Shown: piece by piece, positions 34,572 to 43,610 of the stretch
Layout of the letters: every line of letters starts with the position of its first letter
Numbering within the stretch: the stretch's first letter is position 1
Notes under the pieces: generated by a model
The model's database searches: none
What the model saw: the letters and a program-made list of their open reading frames with translations, nothing else
What the model was told of the DNA's origin: nothing
Origin: Bacteroidales bacterium KHT7
GTDB taxonomy: Bacteria > Bacteroidota > Bacteroidia > Bacteroidales > Bacteroidaceae
Length of the DNA stretch: 64,000 nt
Direction of reading: 5' to 3'
NCBI GenBank assembly: GCA_900102385.1
Contig: FNBQ01000004.1
Coordinates: 1 to 64,000 of the forward strand
Made by a program: the position numbers and the translations under genes

Positions 34572-36221
34572 ATGCCTTTGCGTATTCTTTTTCTCTACAT
34601 TTTCCTGTTTGCATCAGCCATCGCCAAGGCAGCTCCGCAGCTGCACAAACTCGACATACGCGTGGTTCTTAGGCACAATGGCGACGCGCTCATTACCGAA
34701 CGGCGCGACATGACGATAGACGACTACGGAACAGAATGTTACATAGGTCTTGGGCACATGTCGCCCAGCACGGTGCGCGACCTTCGCGTTACCGACGAGA
34801 GCGGGCAGGAATACACCAACGTGGGCGAATGGGACGTTGACCGCAGCCGCGAATGGAAAACCGGCAAATGCGGCATCGTTAACAAGTCTAACGGATATGA
34901 ATTGTGCTGGGGTCTGGGTGCGTCGGGCGAACGCACCTACATAACCGAATATGTCGTTACAGGCCTCGTGCGTGCCCACCCCGATGCCGATGCCATACGC
35001 CATGTGTTCATGGACCCATCGGTCAGCCCCAAGCCCGAAAAGGCAACGTTAACCATTGAGTCGGAAGACTCCGTAATGTTTACGACCGAAAACAGCGGCG
35101 CGTGGGGATTCCGCTTTGCTGGCGACATGGTCTTCAGCGAGGGAAAGATAGTGGCAACCAACACCTATGCCTTCGGACAGGAAGACGGACTGTACATAAT
35201 GGTGCGCTTCGACAAGGGCATATTCGAGCCGACAATTAAGGATAACGATACCTTCGAGCACAAGAAAGAGCAAGCCTTCGAGGGCAGCGACTATGCCGAA
35301 GACTTTTCCGAATGGACAATCGAGGACTGGCTTGGCGTCATCTTCGTAATCATAATCTTTACTTACGGAATAATTGAGATGCTGTGGGGCGGCATCAGTA
35401 TATGGCTGGCGCGACGCAAGGCTTTCAAGAATCTGATGTGGTATCGCGACATTCCGCTCGGAGGCGACCTTCAGGAAGCCAACAACATACTAAACGCATA
35501 CCGATATTCCCGAAACAACTACAACAATCTGCTCTCGGCCTGCATCCTAAGGCTCATAAGCATGGGAAGCATAGCTATTGAGCAACGACGGAACAACGTG
35601 GGCAAGAAGATTCCAAAGTTCGTAATACGTCCTTTGCAGAATGCCGACGAAACGCCTTTGCTTCTGCAAAAGGTTCACGAGATATTCCGAAAAGCCGCCG
35701 GAAACGATACTGTTCTCGAACCAATAGAACTGCGCGAATATACCGAATCTAAATACAACGCCGGAATAATGGAATCGTTTGCCGGACTGCTACATTCGTC
35801 AAGCCCGACGGTATCAAAATACAAAGACCGCCAGACCGATGTGCGTCAGGTTTTCGGACTGAAGAAATTCCTTCAGGAATTCTCTCTGCTCAACGAGCGC
35901 GGCATTAACGAGGTGGCTTTGTGGAAAGAATACATGATTTACGCCACGCTCTTCGGAATTGCCGATAAGGTAATAGATGAAATGCGCAAGATAAATCCCG
36001 AATACTTCAACATGGATGCGATAGCAAGTCAGATGGCTGACAAAATTACCATCTCGGCTATCCACTCCACCTTCAGTTCGGGAGCGGCACGCGCGGCAGC
36101 CCGAAAGGCATCGCGCGAGGCTGCCGCCAGAGCACGCTCGTCGGGTCACGGCGGTCACACGTCGAGACGAGGCGGCGGAGGCGGATTCTCCGGTCGTCAT
36201 GGCGGTGGCGGCGTAAGATAA
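34572..36221 (+). CDS. DUF2207-type membrane protein
   Basis: 549 residues. Signal peptide (MPLRILFLYIFLFASAIAKA), then an extracytoplasmic beta domain typical of DUF2207 (VVLRHNGDALITERRDMTID, DYGTECYIGLGHMSPSTVRD). One membrane span at about 257-275 (WLGVIFVIIIFTYGIIEMLW). A cytoplasmic part begins WYRDIPLGGDLQEANNILNA, as in related proteins. The C terminus is Ser/Ala/Arg-rich and ends in a glycine-rich tail (RRGGGGGFSGRHGGGG), a usual feature of the family. The role is unknown. Its stop codon is the first bases of the inverted-repeat element at 36221-36376. Confidence 0.82.
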   Translation: MPLRILFLYIFLFASAIAKAAPQLHKLDIRVVLRHNGDALITERRDMTIDDYGTECYIGLGHMSPSTVRDLRVTDESGQEYTNVGEWDVDRSREWKTGKCGIVNKSNGYELCWGLGASGERTYITEYVVTGLVRAHPDADAIRHVFMDPSVSPKPEKATLTIESEDSVMFTTENSGAWGFRFAGDMVFSEGKIVATNTYAFGQEDGLYIMVRFDKGIFEPTIKDNDTFEHKKEQAFEGSDYAEDFSEWTIEDWLGVIFVIIIFTYGIIEMLWGGISIWLARRKAFKNLMWYRDIPLGGDLQEANNILNAYRYSRNNYNNLLSACILRLISMGSIAIEQRRNNVGKKIPKFVIRPLQNADETPLLLQKVHEIFRKAAGNDTVLEPIELREYTESKYNAGIMESFAGLLHSSSPTVSKYKDRQTDVRQVFGLKKFLQEFSLLNERGINEVALWKEYMIYATLFGIADKVIDEMRKINPEYFNMDAIASQMADKITISAIHSTFSSGAARAAARKASREAAARARSSGHGGHTSRRGGGGGFSGRHGGGGVR

Positions 36222-36376
36222 ACCCAAATCGGTCATTAGAAATTTTGCCTTACATAATGTTCAGATAAGTATTCGGAGCCTATGAAAATATAAGCGAAAA
36301 GTGCTAATGATTGACTCTGAATAATTAAACCAACTTACATTTTGCTACTTATTTTTTCTAATGACCGTTTTGGGTT
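36221..36376. repeat. 156-base element with 22-base terminal inverted repeats
   Basis: Arms 36221-36242 and 36355-36376 are complementary at 21 of 22 positions (AACCCAAATCGGTCATTAGA and its complement). The interior of about 112 bases is AT-rich and has no coding frame. No clear target-site duplication is visible. It looks like a miniature inverted-repeat transposable element, or less likely a very long terminator hairpin. Confidence 0.7.
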
Positions 36377-36413
36377 AAATCACCGCTGAACGCCACCAAC
36401 ATTGGATTTGGGA

Positions 36414-37316
36414 TTAGTCCGTCTTTAGAATGTTGTTATTCCTGTATTGTTGAGGAGTCACACCCAAATATAGTTTCACATATCTTCCAAAGAAAGATGG
36501 ATTAGGAAAATTCATCACGTTACTTATTTCCTTGATACTCATATCTGTCTGTAGAAGACGGTATCTTATATCAGCTATCACTTGCTCACGTATCCATTCA
36601 CTGGCAGTTTTACCTGACTGTCGTTTACAGATAGCTGACAGGTATTTGGGTGTAATACACAGTTCTGCTGCATAGTCTTCAACAGGCCGATATTTCACAT
36701 TACTTGAATGTATCAGGTCAAGGAACTGCTGGAAATGTCCATTCGCTGATTTGATGATATTACTCTTTGTGCCAGCTGGCAGCGTCTGCTTCATCATGCC
36801 ACAAAGAGCGAGAATTTCCGAGCGTATAAGCGAATGAACGACATCTAACATGTATGGATTCTCTTGATAATGCTTCAGATGATGAAGTAAGAGATCGTAA
36901 AAATGACCGAACATCTTTTCTCGTTCTTCGTCGATAGTGATAATATGCGACTTATGAACATATAGCATATCATTCCACACATTCATTTTCTCATGCAGGA
37001 ATGACTGGAGAATATCATTGGTGAGAAAAATCGCCTTCATATTGAAATCTGGACTCACCATCACTTCGGTCATCATGACATTCTCTGGAATGACAGCCAA
37101 CTGATGTCTGCTGAGCTCTAGTTCCATACCGTTCATCTTTGCGTTCATTCTGCCATTGGTACAGAGCAGAATAGAGTTCATGGTCATATGGGCACGGCAT
37201 TCTTCTGTATAGGTCTGAATGCTATCTACAATCACGATGTCATTATCAGAATAGCCTACCTTCAGATCTTCGTTTTGGGTCAGCGACTGAATCGTCAGTT
37301 CCTCTTGATGTCTCAT
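36414..37316 (-). CDS. AraC-family transcriptional regulator
   Basis: 300 residues from ATG 37316 (MRHQEELTIQSLTQNEDLKV). The N-terminal about 180 residues form a cupin-like sensing domain (MTMNSILLCTNGRMNAKMNG, RHQLAVIPENVMMTEVM). The C-terminal AraC domain has both helix-turn-helix parts: YAAELCITPKYLSAICKRQS and ISNVMNFPNPSFFGRYVKLY, with LGVTPQQYR at the end. The ligand is unknown. It is divergent from a metallo-hydrolase gene, which is the obvious candidate target. The composition and codon use differ little from neighbours. Confidence 0.9.
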   Translation of the reverse strand: MRHQEELTIQSLTQNEDLKVGYSDNDIVIVDSIQTYTEECRAHMTMNSILLCTNGRMNAKMNGMELELSRHQLAVIPENVMMTEVMVSPDFNMKAIFLTNDILQSFLHEKMNVWNDMLYVHKSHIITIDEEREKMFGHFYDLLLHHLKHYQENPYMLDVVHSLIRSEILALCGMMKQTLPAGTKSNIIKSANGHFQQFLDLIHSSNVKYRPVEDYAAELCITPKYLSAICKRQSGKTASEWIREQVIADIRYRLLQTDMSIKEISNVMNFPNPSFFGRYVKLYLGVTPQQYRNNNILKTD

Positions 37317-37330
37317 AATTCCTCTTTTGC

Positions 37331-37354
37331 ATGCAAAATTACACAAAATTTTCA
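37331..37354 (-). promoter_or_regulatory. Promoter block of the araC-type gene (shared with 24861-24884)
   Basis: 23 of 24 bases agree with the block in front of the SpoU gene. On the minus strand it contains TAATTTTG (-7) preceded by a GAAAATTTT stretch. Confidence 0.6.
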
Positions 37355-37460
37355 TATCTTAATGTCTTTCAATCCCGTTTTTGTGTCCAAAATGTCGCTA
37401 TGTGGAAAAACATGAATTAAAAAAGGTGATATTAAACATCGCTCACCGCTAATTTCTTCG

Positions 37461-37468
37461 TATCTTTG
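37461..37468 (+). promoter_or_regulatory. -7 element of the NAPE-PLD-like hydrolase gene
   Basis: TATCTTTG, 37 bases before the ATG at 37506. Confidence 0.5.
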
Positions 37469-37505
37469 CAGCCGTATTAGACATTTGAGCGATAAAAAAG
37501 AAAAA

Positions 37506-38579
37506 ATGAAAATTAAGAAAATGAGTGTATTATACATTGTATTAGGCATAATAGTTACAATCAGTTTTTTTGCCGTGGTGTTTCTCAACCGCCCACAGTT
37601 TGGTAAACTGCCAACTGGCGAACGTTTAGAACGCATCAAAAAGTCTGCTCACTATAAGAATGGTGAATGGCAAAACGAAGTACCAACTAAGATGATGACA
37701 GGAAACGGTGTTGCCGTCATCCTTGACTACCTCTTTGGCAGCCATCCTCGAACGAGGCCGGAAAAGCCCGTGAAATCTGTTAAGACCGACATCAATAGTC
37801 TGCCCAAGGACGTTGACTGGATGATATGGTTCGGCCATTCTTCTTATTTGCTGCAACTGAGCGGTAAACGCATCCTCGTTGATCCTGTTCTCGTTTCGGC
37901 TTCACCGTTACCTTGGTTTAATAAACCATACGAAGGTAGCGATATCTACAAGCCAGAGGATATGCCCGATATCGACTACATGCTGATATCACATGACCAC
38001 TGGGACCATCTTGACTATGATACCCAAATGGCTCTCCGCAGTCGTGTGGCAGAAGTCGTTGTTCCCCTAGGTGTGGGAGAACACTTTGAGTATTGGGGAT
38101 TTCCAAAGGAACATATCACAGACTTGGACTGGTATGAACACAAGTCTTTCACTGACGGATTCACCTTTCACCAGATGCCAGCACGCCATTTTTCGGGCCG
38201 TGCGCTAAAAGGCAATCAGGCTCTTTGGGGGTCATTCGTTATAGAGTCTCCTGATGGTAAACATATCTTTGTGGGGGGAGACAGTGGCTATGCGCCTCAT
38301 TTTGAAAAGATTGGACAACGTTTCCCAAAGATGAATCTTGCGATATTGGAAAACGGACAATATGATAAGACCTGGGCGCAGATCCACACATTACCAGAAC
38401 AACTTCCAAATGTCATGGATGACCTTGGTGCTCTTCAGTACGTCACCGTACATCATGGGAAGTTCTGTCTTTCAAATCACCCGTGGGATGAACCGCTACA
38501 GAATGAAAAGAAAGCTGCTCAAAAAACAGGGAGCAAACTTTCTGTTCTGGAAATAGGCTCTGTTCTCTACATCAATTAG
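37506..38579 (+). CDS. Membrane-anchored MBL-fold hydrolase, NAPE-PLD-like
   Basis: 357 residues from ATG 37506; an in-frame TTG lies 21 bases upstream. One N-terminal membrane span (MSVLYIVLGIIVTISFFAVV), so the enzyme is anchored and faces the periplasm. The metallo-beta-lactamase motif H163-D-H165-W-D167-H168 is intact, with MIWFGHSSYLLQLSGKRILV before it and FVGGDSGYAPHF and VHHGKFCLSNHP after it. This is the pattern of N-acyl-phosphatidylethanolamine phospholipase D-like (UlaG/RomA-like) proteins. The substrate is unknown. It is divergent from the AraC gene. Its stop codon lies exactly where the truncated Sel1 gene begins. Confidence 0.88.
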   Translation: MKIKKMSVLYIVLGIIVTISFFAVVFLNRPQFGKLPTGERLERIKKSAHYKNGEWQNEVPTKMMTGNGVAVILDYLFGSHPRTRPEKPVKSVKTDINSLPKDVDWMIWFGHSSYLLQLSGKRILVDPVLVSASPLPWFNKPYEGSDIYKPEDMPDIDYMLISHDHWDHLDYDTQMALRSRVAEVVVPLGVGEHFEYWGFPKEHITDLDWYEHKSFTDGFTFHQMPARHFSGRALKGNQALWGSFVIESPDGKHIFVGGDSGYAPHFEKIGQRFPKMNLAILENGQYDKTWAQIHTLPEQLPNVMDDLGALQYVTVHHGKFCLSNHPWDEPLQNEKKAAQKTGSKLSVLEIGSVLYIN

Positions 38580-38938
38580 AATGGTTTAACAAAGCCGCAG
38601 AGCAGGAAAATGCCGACGCACAATACGCTCTTGGCTGTATGTATTATAGCGGCGACGGCGTTGACCGTAACTTAGAAGAGGCATTCAAATTGTTCAAGAA
38701 AGCTTCCGAGCAGGGACACCCAGAAGCCAAAAAGCAAGTTTGTAATATGCTGGTCGACCTTGATTTCGACATTACAAAAGTCTACCCGCAAAAATCTGCC
38801 AAGCCAACCAAGCCTGCCGCATCTGCAGCAAATAACGAGGTTAGCAGACAAGCCGTCGCTAACAATCATCAGAATACAGAATCTGAAAAAGGCTTCTTCG
38901 GAAGTATCATCTCAGCTATCAAGAATATATTCAGATAA
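38576..38938 (+). pseudogene. Truncated Sel1-repeat protein (3' fragment)
   Basis: An open frame without a proper start. It enters as LEWFNKAAEQENADAQYALG in the middle of a Sel1 repeat, overlapping the stop of the hydrolase gene, then has one complete repeat (CMYYSGDGVDRNLEEAFKLF) and a unique tail ending FFGSIISAIKNIFR. An internal ATG at 38639 could start a 99-residue remnant. Intact Sel1 proteins of this kind have ten or more repeats and stand right downstream, so this is the end of a paralogue that lost its 5' part when the neighbouring segment was joined. It ends in a strong terminator. Confidence 0.8.
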
Positions 38939-38946
38939 CTTACTCC

Positions 38947-38984
38947 AAACGTGCTGCCCTACTCCAAGCAGGCAGCACGTTTTT
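38947..38984 (+). terminator. Terminator after the Sel1 fragment
   Basis: A perfect 12-base stem (AAACGTGCTGCC at 38947-38958 with 38971-38982), then TT. The rest of 38985-39175 has no gene; it is AT-rich and probably holds the promoter of the next gene. Confidence 0.85.
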
Positions 38985-39175
38985 CATTCAAAAAAAGCAA
39001 GGCGAAAGGTTGTGTTATATTTATTTTTTTTGTTCTTTTGTATCATAGAATAAAACTCCATCAGAGAGAAATGACAAAATCGCAGCATCACGTCTGCACA
39101 TCATGATTCAAAAAAAGACATTCTATTTGAATTGGAGAAGCATATAACATCAATATCATCAACATTTTATCACTT

Positions 39176-40471
39176 ATGGAAAATAACGACAAAGCCACAT
39201 ATCTTTATCAGCTCGGAGCAAGATACTACTGTGGCGACGACAATACCGAACGCGACCTTGACAAAGCCATAGAATATTTGCAGAAGGCAGCCGACATGGG
39301 GCACGACATGGCGCAAAACCTATTGGGCGCCTGCTTCGAGACGGGCGAAGGCGTTGAACAAAACCACGAAAAGGCAATTGAACTATACACCAAGGCATCC
39401 AAGCAAGGAAACGAATACGCACTATACAATCTTGCATGCTATTACGAAAAAGGCGAAGGCATTGAACAAGACTACGAGAAGGCCGTAGAACTATACACCG
39501 AAGCTGCACGCCGAGGACACTCCAAGGCCCAGCTGTGCTTAGGCAGTCTCTATTTTTACGCAGGCTATGGCGTTGAGCAAGACTATGACAAAGCGGCAGA
39601 ATGGTACAAAAAGGCTGCAGAGCAAGGCGATGACGAGGCACAATTCAATATCGGCTACTGCTACGAAAACGGCACAGGCGTTGAGCAAGACTACGAGAAG
39701 GCTATAGAATGGTACGTCAAGGCTTCGGAGCACGACAATACCAATGCACTATACAGACTGGCAGTATGCTACCAAAACGGCACAGGTATAAAGCAGAACC
39801 TACAGAATGCCTTCGAGCTGTTCAAAATAGCTGCCGAACTGGGCGATGCCGACTCACAAACAAAATTGGGCGCATTTTACGAAAATGGCATGGGCGTTAA
39901 GAAAGACATCAGTCTGGCAATAGAATGGTACAACAAGGCTGCCGAACAGAACAACGCTACTGGCCAGTACATGCTGGCATTACACTACGACTTAGGAATT
40001 GGCATAAACAAGGACAAGAAGAAAGCCATAGAACTATACACATTGTCTGCCAAGCAAGGCTATGCCGACGCACAATATTACCTTGCCCTGTCATACCACA
40101 ACGGCGACGGCGTAAAAAAGAATTACGCAAAGTCCATAGACTGGTGCACCAAGGCTGCCGAGCAAAACCATGCCGAGGCTCTTTATCACTTGGGCTACTG
40201 CTACCACAAAGGCATAGGCGTCAGACAATTCTACAGAAAGGCGGTCGAGCTGTATACCCTATCCGCCGAGCAAGGCTTCGACCTTGCACAGCTGCAACTT
40301 GGCAGATGCTACTTCTTTGGCGTTGGCATAAACAAAGATAAGGCAAAAGCAAGAGAATGGTACGCCAAAGCTGCCGAGCAAGGCAACAGAGATGCCCAAT
40401 ATGCCCTCGACTCGCTCAACGGAAAAAGCAATTACTTCTCATGGATAAGAGACTTGCTCAGATTCCGATAA
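39176..40471 (+). CDS. Cytoplasmic Sel1-repeat protein (11 repeats)
   Basis: 431 residues, made almost wholly of 11 tandem Sel1 repeats of 36 residues (consensus AQxxLGxCYENGxGVEQDYEKAxEWYxKAAEQGxx). No signal peptide, so it is cytoplasmic, unlike its neighbour. A short basic tail (YFSWIRDLLRFR) follows the last repeat. Sel1 repeats form a helical solenoid used for protein-protein contacts. No partner gene is evident. The repeats are similar to those of the next gene and of the truncated gene upstream, so the three arose by duplication. No catalytic motif. Confidence 0.9.
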   Translation: MENNDKATYLYQLGARYYCGDDNTERDLDKAIEYLQKAADMGHDMAQNLLGACFETGEGVEQNHEKAIELYTKASKQGNEYALYNLACYYEKGEGIEQDYEKAVELYTEAARRGHSKAQLCLGSLYFYAGYGVEQDYDKAAEWYKKAAEQGDDEAQFNIGYCYENGTGVEQDYEKAIEWYVKASEHDNTNALYRLAVCYQNGTGIKQNLQNAFELFKIAAELGDADSQTKLGAFYENGMGVKKDISLAIEWYNKAAEQNNATGQYMLALHYDLGIGINKDKKKAIELYTLSAKQGYADAQYYLALSYHNGDGVKKNYAKSIDWCTKAAEQNHAEALYHLGYCYHKGIGVRQFYRKAVELYTLSAEQGFDLAQLQLGRCYFFGVGINKDKAKAREWYAKAAEQGNRDAQYALDSLNGKSNYFSWIRDLLRFR

Positions 40472-40525
40472 GCCCATATCTTAACAAGAACAAGGCAGTT
40501 GTTCGTTTGCAAGAACATACCAAGA

Positions 40526-40572
40526 TATCATACCCTTCAAAAAAACGAACTGTAACTGTAACTTTGTAACGC
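40526..40572 (+). repeat. GTTACA element A (47 bases)
   Basis: TATCATACCCTTC, an A-rich stretch, then AACTGTAACTGTAACTTTGT and AACGC. It is identical at 46 of 47 positions to element B (42529-42575) and in the same direction, so the two bracket the second Sel1 gene. Confidence 0.85.
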
Positions 40573-40671
40573 CGCAAACATTTTCATTCTGCCGCCAATA
40601 TCGAAAAGGCGCGCTTAACATCTCTTCTCCCCAAAAAGAGACATGTCCAGATTATTCTAAAACAAAATGAT

Positions 40672-42441
40672 ATGACAACAAAAATCAAATTCTTGTTGTG
40701 CCTGATGCTGCTGGCTTCGCTTACTGCCGTGGCACAAGAACAATCATCAACTTCCAAAAACGCAGACAAGGCTGCCGAACTGTACCAGCTCGGAATGAAG
40801 TACACCGGCAGCGACGGCAACACTCAACCCGATTTAGAAAAAGCCTTCGAATACATCAGGCAGGCAGCCGAAATGGGACATGCCGAGTCACAATATACAA
40901 TGGGCGCTTGCTACGAAAACGGCAAAATGGTTGAAAAAGACATCAAAAAAGCGGTTGAATGGTACAAAAAAGCAGCCGAGCAAGGCAACGGCCATGCCCA
41001 GCTGCATCTGGCTGTATGCTACAAAAACGGCGAGGGGGTTGAACAAAGCGACCAGAAAGCTGAAGAATGGCTCAACGCATCTATAGAGCAGGAAAAAATT
41101 ATAGAGCAAGAAATGTACGGCAAACAATCCGACTTAAATGTAGTGGATTACCATGCCATTATCAGGTCATACGATGAATTCGAAATAAAGGAAATTTTTA
41201 AGGATGCCGAAAAAGGTGATGCTCTCGCCCAACTGCACGCAGGGGTATGCTATTACTACGCCAACGATTCAGAATTTCCATACTACCGCAACATTAAGCA
41301 AGACTATAACAAGGCTTTCTATTGGTTCACAAAAGCTGCCGGGCAGGGCAATTTATACGCGCTTACTAACTTAGGAGTAATGTATTACAAAGGCGAAGGC
41401 ACCGAACAAAATACAAAAAAGGGAATAGATTGCATAACAAAAGCTGCCGAACAAGGACTGGACTACGCACAATTGTTTCTCGGAAGACTTTACTTTTCAG
41501 GAAACATAGTTAAACAAGACTACAAACAGGCAATACAATGGTTTAACAAAGCTGCCGAACAAAAATACGGCGAAGCATACTTTCAATTGGCTATATGCTA
41601 CGAAAATGGCTACGGAGTTGAAAAGGACGACAAAAAAGCTGTCGAATTTTACACAAAGGCAGTCGTGCCCCACGACGACTCTGCAAAAACAGAATTGGCG
41701 AAACATTATCTGAACGGAACTGGTGTAGAAAAGGATGCCAAGAAAGCTACAAAATTGTTATCCGAAGCAGCCGAAGTTATTGGTTCTGAAGCAAATTACA
41801 TCTTGGCTACCTGCTACGAAAACGGCATAGGCGTAAAGAAAGACATGGAAAAGGCTATTGAATTGTACAGAAATATGTCGCATAAAAACAAAGCATATTT
41901 TAAGCTGAATACCGTCTGCAAGAAATGGCTTGAAGAAAAATACATTAAGCCAGCCGAACAAGGAGATGTTCAGGCACAGCTACGCTTGGGAGAGTGGTAT
42001 CTCGAAGACTATAACAAGCTTTTTACGCGAGATGTCAAGAAAGCAGCAGAATGGCTCTTGAAAGCCGCCGAGCAAGGTGCACCAAAGGCACAGTTTCTTT
42101 ACGGACTGTGTTTGCACTATGGCGAGGGGGTTGAGCAAAACGACAAGAAAGCTGCCGAGTGGTTCTTAAAGGCTGCCGAGCAAGGATACAGGGATGCACA
42201 ACACAATATTGGAGTCAGCTACCACCAAGGATTGGGAGTTGAACAGAACTACCAGAAAGCCTTTGAATGGTTCATGAAGGCTGCCAAGCAAGGCGACCCG
42301 TTATCGCAGCACAAATTAGGATATTGCTACGAAAACGGCGAAGGTGTTGAAAAGAACATCAAAAAAGCGGTTGAATGGTACAAAAAAGCAGCCAAGCAAG
42401 GACATGAGGATTCAATATTGCGTTTAGAATCCTTAAAGTAA
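40672..42441 (+). CDS. Secreted Sel1-repeat protein (about 13 repeats)
   Basis: 589 residues. Signal peptide MTTKIKFLLCLMLLASLTAV with cleavage near AVAQ, so it is exported to the periplasm. The mature protein is a solenoid of about 13 Sel1 repeats, with two places where the 36-residue period is broken (about 128-175 and 405-425). Exported Sel1 proteins usually organise or sense envelope complexes. Elements A and B form direct repeats around the whole gene, so the gene could be gained, lost or multiplied by recombination. Confidence 0.9.
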   Translation: MTTKIKFLLCLMLLASLTAVAQEQSSTSKNADKAAELYQLGMKYTGSDGNTQPDLEKAFEYIRQAAEMGHAESQYTMGACYENGKMVEKDIKKAVEWYKKAAEQGNGHAQLHLAVCYKNGEGVEQSDQKAEEWLNASIEQEKIIEQEMYGKQSDLNVVDYHAIIRSYDEFEIKEIFKDAEKGDALAQLHAGVCYYYANDSEFPYYRNIKQDYNKAFYWFTKAAGQGNLYALTNLGVMYYKGEGTEQNTKKGIDCITKAAEQGLDYAQLFLGRLYFSGNIVKQDYKQAIQWFNKAAEQKYGEAYFQLAICYENGYGVEKDDKKAVEFYTKAVVPHDDSAKTELAKHYLNGTGVEKDAKKATKLLSEAAEVIGSEANYILATCYENGIGVKKDMEKAIELYRNMSHKNKAYFKLNTVCKKWLEEKYIKPAEQGDVQAQLRLGEWYLEDYNKLFTRDVKKAAEWLLKAAEQGAPKAQFLYGLCLHYGEGVEQNDKKAAEWFLKAAEQGYRDAQHNIGVSYHQGLGVEQNYQKAFEWFMKAAKQGDPLSQHKLGYCYENGEGVEKNIKKAVEWYKKAAKQGHEDSILRLESLK

Positions 42442-42463
42442 AGCAAAAACAATGTCACACAAT

Positions 42464-42510
42464 ACTGCTTCATACCGATATCCCCGTCAGTATGAAGCAG
42501 TTACTTTTAT
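42464..42510 (+). terminator. Terminator of the secreted Sel1 gene
   Basis: A perfect 12-base stem (ACTGCTTCATAC at 42464-42475 with 42490-42501) with a 14-base loop, followed by TACTTTTATT. Confidence 0.85.
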
Positions 42511-42528
42511 TTTCACTTCTTAATATAT

Positions 42529-42575
42529 TATCATACCCTTCAAAAAAACGAACTGTAACTGTAACGTTGTAACGC
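42529..42575 (+). repeat. GTTACA element B (47 bases)
   Basis: Same length and direction as element A; they differ by one base (AACTTTGT versus AACGTTGT). Confidence 0.85.
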
Positions 42576-42625
42576 TACCCTATTCAATCCTCTCAGCCAC
42601 AAGGAAATAGAAGGTTGCAACAGCC

Positions 42626-43250
42626 CAATCAACAATCATTATTTAACAAAATTTCGCTAAGAACCTTTGCTTTGCTGGCTGCCTGCATCGGTGTCTTTCC
42701 GTCGGTAGAACCACCAAACCTCTTGCGTTCCTTCTCAGCTTCGGTTTCTCTACCTCTGCCTTCTCGGCAGCCTTCTTCTGGTATTCAGCGTTTGCTGCAT
42801 CAAGTTTGCGCTTCTTCTCCACATATTCCTTGGCTTTTTCAAGCGAATGGAAAATGCACATAGGCACACCTTTGTCCCACAATTCGGCTTTTGCTACAAA
42901 CTTACTAAAGTCTACAGCCTTTGCCTTCTTCTTTGCTTTTTCTTACCCTTTTCTCTAACTTTCTTACGAATAGTAACTTTTAAATTTTGTCGTCATTCTC
43001 AAAGTCAACACCGCCATTATTTCGCTTTCCATGCGCTACTCGGTGCTGCTTGTTAACGGCATCGCGCTGCTCTGCTTCGTTTGCAGTTTCGTTTGCAGTT
43101 TCCTGCTCCTCTGCTTGCGGTATTAGCCTGTTCCGCCTCACTACGAGCCGTGTTCGGCTCGGCTTGTGCTTCTTTTTCTGTTGCAGCGGTGCTTTCTTCC
43201 GCTGTTGGCTCGTTCTCCTTCTCCTCACTTTACATAGTGTTTTCAAAACC
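42626..43250 (-). pseudogene. Degenerate charged coiled-coil remnant, possibly of a polyvalent protein
   Basis: The minus strand has short open pieces in different frames that join into one sensible text. From 43246: an acidic Glu/Ala/Thr-rich region (ENEPTAEESTAATEKEAQAE, then AEEQETANETANEAEQRDAV). From about 42930: VPMCIFHSLEKAKEYVEKKR and LDAANAEYQKKAAEKAE. After a shift near 42746: KRFGGSTDGKTPMQAASKAK and LSEILLNND before a stop near 42640. At least two frame changes and no complete start are seen. The style resembles the acidic linkers of the 8058-14410 block, so a second piece of such an element is possible, but no diagnostic domain is present. Confidence 0.45.
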
Positions 43251-43325
43251 TTAAAAGCCTACCCAGCCTTCAAAAAAAACATAGCCACATGCAGCAAGCA
43301 CCCTAATAACCATTACATTATCAAA

Positions 43326-43350
43326 AACCGTGTAGCATTCAGAGCTACAC
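43326..43350 (-). terminator. Possible minus-strand terminator
   Basis: GTGTAGC (43330-43336) and GCTACAC (43344-43350); on the minus strand the stem is followed by GGTTTTT. No intact gene lies directly before it. In 43251-43610 I see nothing else. Confidence 0.4.
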
Positions 43351-43610
43351 CCCTTCCCCTCCTGACACCTAACAAAACCCAAGCAAAAACGACTGCATTT
43401 TTAGGCATCCCAAACGGCAATTATCAGCAAACAACCAATACACATACTGCCAGTCATAAAGCATCTGGGGCTATTCTCAGGCACATTTTAGCACACTTCA
43501 ATACTGCCTAAATCCAACTTCTTCGGCATAGCCAAACTAAACACAAACCTTGTAAAGAATATTTTTAAGGCAATTTATCTTACAACCAATCAAGCACTTA
43601 GCAATAATAA

